A DNA stretch of 64,000 bases from Oreocharis arfaki (taxonomy: Eukaryota > Chordata > Aves > Passeriformes > Paramythiidae): the NCBI GenBank assembly GCA_013398015.1, contig VZRR01010834.1, positions 705,370 to 769,369 of the forward strand, in the 5' to 3' direction. How positions within the stretch are numbered: the stretch's first letter is position 1; each line of letters begins with the position of its first letter. Positions 37,392-47,900 of this stretch are shown here, in pieces. Under the pieces are notes generated by a model that was not told the origin of the DNA, ran no database searches, and saw only the letters and a list, made by a program, of their open reading frames with translations. The position numbers were made by a program, and so were the translations under genes.

Positions 37392-38788
37392 GAGAGAAAT
37401 CCACCATAGAAAAAAGCAAGGACTGTATCTTTGTCTGTGAATATTCAGTTTGTGAAGGGTTGTGAAGTCTACTTGAAGTCTTGTACCCTTCTCAAATCTC
37501 TTTGTGTTGCTTGTTGTGCAATGTTTCCAAGTTGCATGCCTGTCAACATGTGAGCTGACCTGGCTTCCACTTGAACAATAACTAACTACAAAGCCTGGCT
37601 GAGCATACACATTGTCTGCCAAAAGTTTAAGACAAGAATCTGATTAGGGCTTCAGTATAATCAAAGTGTTTACATGGAAAGGTTATATGACTTCTTTGGT
37701 ATTTATGTGGTTCCTTGTGGATTTTATATATATGTCACTTTTTGTCTTAATACAGATATTGTTACTCGTTTCTAAGTTGAAACAGAATCCCTCTGGGGGG
37801 AAGAAAAGCGAAATTGGCCAAAATAAGAGGTTTAGGCATACGACGATAGGCAAAGCAGCCTTATCTCTTGTAGAAAGTGCATTATTGGCAAACGAAAGCT
37901 GTTCCTAAAAGGCAAAGAATGCTATGTTCTTAAATTATGTATCGTTGTTAAACTATATATCCCTACTTGTAGTAAGGCACTGTTCAGTAAAAGTTTCTTT
38001 TTCTTAGGTAAGCTCCCTCTGTTTTACAGCAGAAGTAGTCTGGTGAATCTGCTTGACCTCTCATAAACTAAATGAGTCTTGCATTTGGGTTGGTATAAGC
38101 ATTATAATGATTTTGTATTATCCCAGTTGGAAAAGCTTAAAGAAAGTCGGAGTCAACAGATGAAAACAGCGCAGGTGCAGGATTTTGTGAGTTTGATTTT
38201 TACTCGAAGATTCCTGGTCTTAAACTTTTGACAGGAATAATTAGATCCTATAGCTGATATTGAATGCCTTTATTAGTCAAAACACATCATGACTACAAAC
38301 TCCATGCTGTCTTAATTTTTTTTGTAGACCTATTTGAACAGTTAATGAACAAAAATGGAAACACACAGCCATATCAATATAACGCCTCCTATTCAGAAGT
38401 AAATACACTCAGTAGCTGAACTATTATCTGAAAAAATGTGATTATGTTGTCTTGCATATGTTATATCAAAGGCTGTGAAAGTTTGTTCCAGCTCTAGGAA
38501 AGTGTAGAAACATGACAGTATGTAGCTTTTCTTTTCTATTTTTTTTCCTCCTTAAGATGGTTAGTGCTGCGAATCAACCTGTTACAAGTCTTTCAACAAT
38601 CTGTGTCTTCCCAGTGCTTTAATTAACTGTCACTTCAACTGACAGTGGTGGTGTGGTAGTGGAGAAGTTGAAAGTACAGTGGTCTGCTTCATTATTATTG
38701 TATACATGCTTTGAAGTAAATTGCAGCACTACCTTATGCTACATCAGCTAATAGGAAACTTTTTTATTGTGTAAATGCTGTAAGACTT

Positions 38789-38796
38789 TGTATATA
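38789..38796 (+). promoter_or_regulatory. Pumilio response element in the FAM110B 3' UTR
   Basis: TGTATATA fits the UGUANAUA consensus bound by PUM1/PUM2. It lies 43 nt upstream of the polyadenylation hexamer, a common place for functional sites. Function is inferred from motif and position only. Confidence 0.45.
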
Positions 38797-38838
38797 CTTC
38801 AGTTGTTACGAAATCTTTAAAAGGAAGAGTGTTATGCT

Positions 38839-38844
38839 AATAAA
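38839..38844 (+). terminator. polyadenylation signal, likely FAM110B
   Basis: A canonical AATAAA is followed 20-40 nt later by a GT- and T-rich element ('ggtatggtagggttttttt'). Cleavage is expected near 38855-38865. It is the first hexamer with a good downstream element after the stop codon. Confidence 0.65.
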
Positions 38845-38862
38845 TAGCTCCTGGTGCAGGTA

Positions 38863-41800
38863 TGGTAGGGTTTTTTTGTTCTTATTTTCACCCCTCCCAT
38901 TCTTAAAACTATATCAGGAACTCAGTTGCAGTGTGTTTTAGTGCTGTAGAAGGTCTTGGTTAAATAATAGTTCCAGTAAAAGGTTTCTTTTACTAAAGTG
39001 CTTTTCAGAATATAATTTTTTATAAAATAACTATAGCAGCATGATCTGTCTGAAGAACTAGAAGAGATTTTCAAGACTCCTAAAATAGCTTGCTTCTTCC
39101 TTACCTAGCAATGTTACTGTTCCCGTTTATAGCATCTGTTCGTAATGAATCAACGCAGTCTTCTGAATTATTCTTCAGTAGTGCTTATTTATATATTTGA
39201 ATATTAAAGATGTTTTACAAAGTCGGGTTCTATCTTTTCTCTGAGAAGCCTGTAGCCCAACTTCTTACAGATAGCTACAGTTAATGCAGGCAAGACGGGA
39301 AGCGGAGCCATGCAGCCATTTGTTTCCTCTGGAATTATCCTACATCCAGTTTTATATAATTGTTCTCTAAATGGTTGTTCATGGCAAAGGGGAAGCACGC
39401 ATTCAGTTTCAGCACACATTCAGCTTCAGGAGGCTACTCTATGATTTTTACAGTTGACTTCACAACCTAAGACTTACAACATTCCTAGCTCAGACAAAAA
39501 AAAATGAGGAGCTCTGTATTTCAGCTACAGGCACATTTGTGACATTTTAAGCTCCGTGGGTTTCGGTTGGCATTGACATCACACTGGTTTTTCAAGCATA
39601 TTTTTCCAATAGTAAGTTCTACTCAGTTCAGTGACTGTTTTGCCAAGGAAAATAATGCTTGAGGGATTAAAGCCAAGTGTAATGCAGCTGTACAGCAATG
39701 AAATAAAGAAGTTAAAACCGAAATAAAAAATGCACTTATATTGTTCTCTCTCAAGTGTTTTAAGAATGATGATAAACATGCTATCTCAAGTGTTGTCAGC
39801 CAAAAACAGTAATAAAGTGGCCTTTATAACTAGAAAATGGATTAGAGCATGTGCTAGTATTCTGGACTTGTTTCACAAGGTTTGTTGGGAAGCCATAGGC
39901 TTTTGAGAAATCGAAATCATTTCCTTTTAATCACGCAAGGGGTTGTGAGCTATCTGTAAGAGGGCATTTCCTCACCCAAGATCTTAGGCAGCACCTTTGA
40001 AACAGCACATGCTTTGCCTTCGCTATCCCTGCTTCCTACAGTGTGCACATGAATAAGATTTTACAGGACCTAGACCTTCACAGTCAGCTGAACTTGCAGC
40101 TCTGGTGAGATTGCAGTAACAGAAATCACGGGATTGCAAAATGTCCACAAGGCTTTGAACAAGCAGGTAACAATTGCCTTCATTCGTCACTGTATTGCCA
40201 TTTATTCAAATGATATTTAATTATTTATGGTCTTGTTATTTACCTGTATGTTTGCATAAAACCCAAATCATTGGTGTCTGATTGTTTTTGTATTCAAATG
40301 GGAATAACCATTATATATAATGTAATATTACATATTATCTGCCTTTGCAGACAGGTAATCCTATCATGTCAAGAGTGCACTACTTGTCTCTGCCTTAGGA
40401 GATTCCTGAGTGCTGAATGTGGAATTCACAAAGAGTTGTAACCAGCTCGCATGCTTCATCAGGGACCTGTTCTGGTCATGCTCCTGCTGTGTCCAGCAGG
40501 CATTTACCCAGGTACAAAGCACACGGCAGGTGTTCACAGCTGAACAGCAGCTCTTGTTGCAGCTCTGGAGGGAAATGCAAGCCTGTGGTGTCCTGTGGAA
40601 GCCAGTACTGAGCCTGCCACTGACAGTCCTCGCCACAGTGGTGAAGGAAAATGCAGTGTGTCTCCAGTGATTGGTATGAACCCATACCACAGACAAAAGA
40701 AACCACCACAGAGGTATATGGTGGTTCTGTTACTTTGGCTTGCCAGGGATGGAAAGGAAGAGGAAAACGTGACCAAGTACACTTGGTCACAAAGCTACCT
40801 ACAGCTCTGCACAGAACTGAAGCATTTATTTAAGTGAAAGAGATAGGCATCAAAGTAAAACTGGTCTTTTAATCACTTCATATTATATAGTAACAATGTC
40901 ATGAAAGGTGAGAGATAGAGGATCTGTGCCACAAATTTACATTTAATGAATAGAAGTACTGAAATGGTCTTTTTTTTTATGGATACTGTTTCTGCAAGGG
41001 AGAGCTCTCTGCTCTGTGTGTATGCACCATCTGAGTGACCGAGGGCTTTTGAAGGGTAAACACAGAATGATGATGCTTTTGGCAGTAATTCAAAAATCAA
41101 AAGGCATGCTCAGACAACAGAGCCAATCAGTATTGCTGACTTATCTCTTTTTACAGCAGTTTATCCATCCATGGAGGCCATACGCACTTGATTCTAGTCA
41201 TTCAATGAAAAACAAAGTGCTTAATGGAGCTCTGCAGTACAGAGCTGAATAATTGCAGTCTGCAAGTGAACAGGAAGGGAACTAAACCTTAAAAACAGTC
41301 ATCCTGATACCTATTGATTGTGGGATGATATGTTTAGTACATTATATTCAGAGCTCATTTGTTTATAAGAAACTTTTTATGAAGCAGAGTAGTCTAACAA
41401 ATCTGTGAGGTTCCATTTTTCTGAGGCTATGAAACTCTTGTTCTTTGTGATTAATGCTGCCACACCAGTAACTGAACAGATTAGTCTTAGAATATAAGAG
41501 CATCTGGAGTTTTGTTCCCATGAACAGTAAGGGTCCATCGCCTATTTTGGCAATGAATATAAATGCAGATATAAATGTGCTATACAGGAGAATAAATTGG
41601 TCAAGGTACTTTGTCCTGAGTTATAAGAGAGCTCTGTATTAAAATCGTTGTTGCCAAGGCTTAAACATTCACTGGTACTCTGAATTCATTTGACATTCCT
41701 TTCTGTCAGCAAAAAGACTCCAATAATCTGCCCTTTGAAATATGTCATCCATAGCTTAATGGGAAAGGCCATTAAAGTCGTCTGTTCAGTGTAAGGACTT

Positions 41801-43884
41801 TTATCTCCTGATGATGGCATCTGTTAAGTGAACCTCTAAATAAGCACATTTCAGTCAGGAGTATTAACCCATAAATGCCTTTTATTTTTCTTCCTGAAAG
41901 CCCAAATGGTGATCAATGGATGAGTCCTACCATTTGTTACGGTTACTACATTATTGCTAAATATTCAGTTGGTGTCCCTTGGGCTGCAGTGTAGTCTAAA
42001 GTGGAGACACCTACACTTCCCCATCTGTCTTGCCCTGCTAGGTATGAACAGCCTTCAAGCATATTCTACATTTGATCACTTAATAACTTGGTCGTGGTTG
42101 CCCATCAAAACTGATTAATAATAAGCAGTGACTTTTTTTTTAATTGCATGAAAAACAATCATTTATAGAACTAAAAAGTAGTCTCTTGAATGTAATTTTT
42201 CTAAATTTAAAGTAATTTTCATGATGATCTTATGACAAGAGTAAGGGTGCTAGTATCTGTGCTAATATTGTTTCTTGATAATTGGCACAGCAAGTCGTCT
42301 CCACCTTCTTGGTGTCTCGCCCTTTCTGGGTTTTCCCAGCTTCCTTCTTCTTTTCTGTGTGTGCCTTCCCTTGTGGTGTCTGACTTTTACATCATCTTTT
42401 CTTTGAAACTTACAACCAAGGTCATCATATTCTCCTCACTTAACCTCCTTCCAAAGCAACTTTCCCACAACTTGTTCTGTCTTTTATAACCGCTGTATTC
42501 ATGACAGCCTGTTCCCAAGAGAGTAACTCTGTGGCTACAGTTGAGCTGCCATGTCCTGAAAAGATAGTAATCTTTGTAATGGATTATTTTTAATTTTCTG
42601 CCATATTATTTGCAGGCAAGATGAAACAGCGAGAGGTGCTTCTTCAGGAAGATGTAGTGATTGAAAACATTTCTGAAGAACAGGATAGCAAACGCATCTC
42701 AGATGTATCAACCTCTCGATCCAAAATTGTCCATTTTTTTCTCTATCATATCTCACTCAATGCATACTCCTGCTATTTCTTTGTCTCCAAATAAAATGCT
42801 GGCTTTAGGACTGCAGTGTGCAAAGGTGGTACAATTTCTAGTGATCAGAATGCTATGGGCCCACTATCCAGGAAATATTTATTGTTTTGCCTCATGCTGT
42901 TTGGTAACAGGGTACCTGTGTGTCTTGCACCTTTGGCATCCAGACCTCTTGTGCTGCACACGCAGCTCCCAGGCAGCCAGTCAGAAAGCACTGCCTAAAA
43001 AGACTTGTGGAAAAAAAAGGACAGTGGACGATCCAGGAGGGACAAAGCCTCTCCTCACCCTGGCTATTGTGGAGACCTTTCAGCTGTGGTAAGAGAAGGT
43101 TTAGAAGCTGAAGTCCTCAAATTGCCATCTCATGCAGCACTGGGGCTGAAGAGAGTCCAATCCTGTGTGTGAGAAAAGGGTATCTGAGAGACAGGATAAA
43201 TCAGTGTGTGGAAGCAGAAGGCACTTGCTGAAGCCTGCTACTGTTTCACTAAATACCTGCTATTCATGTCTTAAAACATGAAGACGAAAAAGGGAACAGG
43301 GTTAAAATTTGGAGAACGGCTGTGTATGCAAATGCTTTCAGACAAGATGTGGAGGTGGGCAGATAGTTTTGCTTTTTAAGAAAAGAAGCTTTTAAAAGAT
43401 CTTCTAATAAATGACCTGCTTTTTTAGTATATTAATCTTTTATGAAGTCTGTCTTGCCATTCTGAACTGTAAAAGCTTTGCTACTCTCAGCACACAGCAT
43501 TTAGAAGTGTACCAATGGTGATTTGGAGTGACTTAAATGACAGGATAAAAGGGTGCTTAGCTGAATGTGAACTTTATTTTGCTGAAATTTTGGATGGTGG
43601 TGGTTTTCTTCTTTATTTTAAATTGATTTTAGGGGGCAATAGAAAATTAACATAGTCTTACTTACTACTGTTGTCCTGCAAGTAAGACTGGGAAGTACAG
43701 GTTAATGTGTCTGCGTGAAAATTACAGTATTAGGTTTTGGCAAAGGCCTGATTTTCTTCACTCATGTTTTGTGTATCTTGTAGCATATCAGCTTACACGT
43801 ATCTGGCACAAAACTCACTCATCCCATCTGAAAATGCTTTCTTCAAGCTCATGGGTTTGTGTCCAGGTGGTGCGTTTTGTACAA
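38863..43884. other. non-coding stretch downstream of FAM110B
   Basis: No gene recognised. The 143-codon frame at 42661-43092 lacks an ATG at its stated start and shows no domain. Two palindromes (40320-40333 and 40769-40790) and a stretch at 41380-42000 that reads like conserved non-coding DNA are described in the findings. Extra AATAAA motifs near 39700 and 39810 could serve longer FAM110B transcripts. Confidence 0.5.
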
Positions 43885-44280
43885 GACAGACATTGAGGTG
43901 CTGGAGCATTTCTAGAGAAAGGCAAAGGAGCTGGTGAAAGGTCTGGAGCTCAAGTATTGAGGAGCAGCTGAGAGAGCTGGGGTTGTTTAGCCTGGAGAAA
44001 AGGAGGCTCGGGGGAAGACCTTACTGCTCTCTATGACTACCTGAAAAGAAGATGTAGCTGAGTGGGAGTCAGTCTCTTCTCCTAAATAACAAGTGATAGG
44101 ATAAGGGGAAAAAGCACTGGACGGTAGAGTCACCATCCCTGGAGGTATATAAAAGATGGGTACATGTGGCACTTGGGGACATGGTTTTTTGTTCACATGT
44201 GGTGAACTTGGCAATGCTGAGTTAGTGGTTGCACTTGGTGATCTTAAAGGTCTTTTCTGTGGTTGTTTTGTGTTTAATGA
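43885..44280 (+). mobile_element. CR1 LINE 3' fragment, sense, internally deleted
   Basis: It reads 'tggagcatttctagagaaag', then 'gtttagcctggagaaaagg', 'ccctggaggtatataaaaga' and 'cttggtgatcttaaaggtct'. This is the same subfamily order as 4622-5066. Between about 44110 and 44120 the sequence jumps from 'gataaggggaaaaag' to 'cactggacggtagag', so roughly 100 bp of the ORF2 end is missing compared with related copies. The terminal 8-bp repeats are lost. Confidence 0.85.
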
Positions 44281-44563
44281 CTCTGAACAAAGAGCTGTCA
44301 GAGTGCTTTCAATTTCCTCTGGTTTTATTTCTATCATGTTCAACCAACAAGGCCTTACAAACCCTCTCAGACACACTGAGTGAAAATAGAAGGTTTGTAT
44401 CAATACATATATTCTCTGGTATTGAATTCAGGAGGTAGAGAACAGGCATGGAGCCATAGTGTAAAACAATTTTTTGCTGGTTTTTTTCCTGATGAAATTG
44501 CAGGTTTGGTGGTTTTTTTCCTCCAAAATGCTGTACAGTCAAACAGAGCCAAAGAAGCTAATA

Positions 44564-44579
44564 GTGTGTGTGTGTGTGT
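44564..44579 (+). repeat. (GT)8 microsatellite
   Basis: Eight GT units followed by an AT-rich tract ('ataaatatata'). It lies between two sense CR1 fragments. Confidence 0.95.
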
Positions 44580-44607
44580 ATAAATATATAAGTGAAAAAA
44601 TATATCA

Positions 44608-44890
44608 TAGGACCTGTAGCAATAGGACAAGGTATAATGGGTCTAAGCTGGAAGAAGGTAGAGTCAGACTAGATATTTGGAAGAAATTTTTTGCTATGAG
44701 TGTGGTAAAACACTGGCACAGGTTGCCCGGAGAGGTGGTCGATGCCCCATCCCTGGAAACATTCAAGGCCAGGTTGGATTGGGCTGTGAGCAGCCTGGTC
44801 TAGTTGAAGATTTCCCAACTCATTGCAGGGGGATTGGACTAGATGGCCTTTAAACGTCTCTTCTAACCCAAATCATTCCATGATTCTGGG
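44608..44890 (+). mobile_element. CR1 LINE 3' fragment, sense
   Basis: The last ~280 bp of a CR1 is well preserved. The + frame retains the ORF2 C-terminus VRLDIWKKFFAMSVVKHWHR, then GEVVDAPSLETFKARLDWAV. The 3' UTR phrase 'ggattggactagatggcctt' and the tail 'attccatgattctggg' follow. It differs in subfamily from the copy just upstream, so this is a separate insertion. Confidence 0.95.
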
Positions 44891-44900
44891 TTTTCCCCAC

Positions 44901-44949
44901 AGGAAACCTTAAAACCTGTCTGTTTTAAGGAAACCGTAAAACCTGTCTG
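44901..44949 (+). repeat. 27-bp tandem duplication
   Basis: AGGAAACCTTAAAACCTGTC (from 44901) recurs at 44928 as AGGAAACCGTAAAACCTGTC, with 21 of 22 bases matching over the core. It directly follows the CR1 tail, so it may have arisen by slippage near the insertion point. Confidence 0.85.
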
Positions 44950-47900
44950 GACACTTCATCTGGGAAGAGCATGGAAAAATGAATACCCAAATTCTGGCCC
45001 CATTGAAGTCAGTGGGAAGTTTCCTATTGATCTTTAGTGGGACAGGCAGCATTTCAACCACTGTGAGAATTCAATATTTTGGCCCGTTTAGGGATGGGGG
45101 TTTCTTTCTCTATATTGTGAATACCATTCACTAGTTTTCTACCACTTTCTCACCTATTGCCCTGTCTGCTCAAAAAGTACAAGGGTGAAATCCCTCCAGA
45201 CACTGCAGGTAGGAGCCCTGGGAGGAGTGAAACCTTGCAGAGATGAGGCAAAGAAGAGTTTTGGTGAAGAACAGACCACTAGTACTGGTGTGAGGACAAG
45301 GTCAGGACCTACCTGCCCAGCACGGAGCGTGTCTCTACACATAAGTAGCACAGGTCAGGATTTGTTTTCTGAATTTTTGCTGAAAAGCTAATGAGCAGAT
45401 TATGGAAAACCTGCAAACTAATGAGCCATCATGAATATTCATGTCAAGCCTCCGGGGTGCCCCTGCTGTTCATCTCTAACCACCAATGAGGTCTTAGAGG
45501 AGCAGTGTATGACCAGTGCTATTTGAAAACAAATTTACCCTACTCCAAACTACATTTAAGTAGTCAGCTGTGGCATCAAAAATCTTTATGGGTGGTTATT
45601 TGTTTGAGAGATCATTTCTGAAGTTTTGGGGATGGACCCTGCTCCTTGGAGGTCACCATGGAAGAGTGTGCACTTCTATTTTCAGCTCTGCTACTGAAGA
45701 GCAAGCAAGCAGAGCTCTTCAGGGCCCTGTTCCAGCAATTCCCCCACCATGTGTGGGACATTCATGAGCTGTCATAGCTCAGAGACATGGAGCTTTGATA
45801 CCAAAAGGCAGCTGTGGTGTGGAACTGAAGATTTTTCTCATGAGGTCATTCCCACACCAGTTCCACACAGAGCTGATGCTCAGGGTCGTGCTGTGTTCAG
45901 GGGGCTGCTGAGGGAGCAGATGCGTAATGCCATGAAATTCTGGGATGTGTTGAAAAGTTATGGAAAGGGGTTTCCTGACTACATTTTGCTGAGCAAAAAA
46001 TGGCATTTCCCATGGTTGTAATCTTGGCAGAGCACTCATTCAGTAGATACTGAATGGTCTGATGGGCTCACTGAAGGGCAGAGCTCGTGTGACTTCAGGA
46101 GCAGTGAAGTCCTGCAGCTGCATCAGCCGCTTCTGTGATGCAGCACAACATGCCCAGTATGGGGAAGACTGAGTACATTGGAAAGAGGGATTAGCTCTAC
46201 AAAACCATGCCACCAGCCAGGCTTAGGCAATTAATCATGTTTTAATACAGTATTTTTAAGAATAATTTATAGCCTCATTATATGCAGTAAATCTAATCCA
46301 TTGTCTTAATGTGTTTGTGAATAGTGGTGATTTTATTTTTTTCATATTGTTAGAGAAGTAGTTCGATATGAACCCCTGGTAGATATTGACACACAGCACC
46401 TTTTTTTACTGGGCCAGATGAGAGCAGGTCATGTAGGTGATGATATGGGGTTGTTAGCAGGTTGTGAATAGCTGAGTTACGAAGGTGAATGTCTTCATAA
46501 CCTTATTATTATAAATAAAACATAGAGACAATTTTCCTGACTGATGCTGGCTATTGAACGTCTTTCCCAACAGCTGCAAGTAAGTTGTTAGGCTCTAAAA
46601 ATATAGATGGACTTGTTGTCTTTAAAACCATTAAACAAGAAAGCAGGAAAGAGAGCATGAATTTTTAGAGCATCCTGATCATGTTCTGTCTGGTATGGGG
46701 GGACAGCAAGGGGAGAGGCGGCTGCTTTAGCACATGGACTGCAGGAAAGTAGAAGGGGGAGCAGAAATGTTACCTGAAAATAACATTAACTGTGACAGTC
46801 TGACCATAAGATCTTCATAAACAGTCTCCAGGAGCAGAGCTTGTCACTAGGTTTAAATGCCAGGCATTTCAGAGCAGGGATGTGGTACAGTTTCACTGCC
46901 CAGGGCTCCCAAAGGATCTGACTGGCCACGGCCACTGGTGCCGGCTTTTTAGTTTTTATTACTGCTCTCACAATACCTCCCTACAGACTCATTTGTAATG
47001 CTTCTCTCATTCCCCTAAGTGGGGAATGCCAAGATAAGAATACTGGAGGTCTTTGTACTCTCAGCAGTGAAACACAGCAGAGATGAGAGCGATAGGAAAG
47101 GTCCAGGAGTCCAGGAAATTTTTCTCAGTCAGTTCCCTTCAGAAACCACCCCCTTTGGGGGAGGCACTGCAGCAGTGTGGAGGCAGGAGCTGCATCCTTC
47201 AAAGGTTTTGGAAAGGAATTACCCGCCTCGTTGAACAAGATGCTAAATCCAGGCACCCTCAGAGCTTCTGCTGAAAACAAATTGCAACTTCTTTCAGTCC
47301 TGCCCTGCACGCTGCCACGTTTTTGCTGCTGCAAATAAGCAGCATTTCTACAGTGATTTAGTAGGTGTGGGGAGAAATGACACACTCAGGAGCTTGCTGG
47401 CTCATGTGTCCCCACCATGTGCAGGAAGGTACCCTTCTGTAGAGCAGTACTTCTTGCCTCTGTGTTTGCCCTGTGTTTCACCACTGCTGTTTCTTTCCCA
47501 GTCCCATGTTTCCACATGGAGCTACTCAGGAGCTGAACGTCCTTTCTCCTGGACCTTATTATTCTGATGTTGAGTGGTGAAACCAGAAGCCAGGGCTGCA
47601 GCTGTTTGGCTCATCCTTGAAATTTTTCTGACAACAACCTGGGTCTCTGCTTTATTTATGACCAGCCATATGAAACTGTTTCATGAAGCATATCACTAAA
47701 ATTTTAGTTTTCCTGTTGCTTTTTTATACTGCAAGCTGAGGCCATTTATCTTCCTTGCTGATGTTTTCAGTTTTTCAACTTCCTTAGGTTGGAGCATTTA
47801 TTTCTTTAGGCAACAGTTTCTACATTCTTTGAGAGACAGTCTGTTTTTTAATGCTATGGTACATGTAACTCTACTAAACTATTGCATGCGTGTAGTTAGC

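Larger units (their letters stand above)
37392..38862 (+). other. FAM110B: FAM110B 3' UTR (predicted)
   Basis: AT-rich sequence runs from the TGA stop to the polyadenylation site inferred after the AATAAA at 38839. No transposon interrupts it, unlike much of the flanking DNA, which fits transcribed and constrained sequence. Later AATAAA motifs (near 39700 and 39810) could give longer isoforms. Confidence 0.6.

Noticed and set aside
42661..43092. 143-codon frame on the + strand
   Set aside because: No true ATG at its start, no domain and no splice context.
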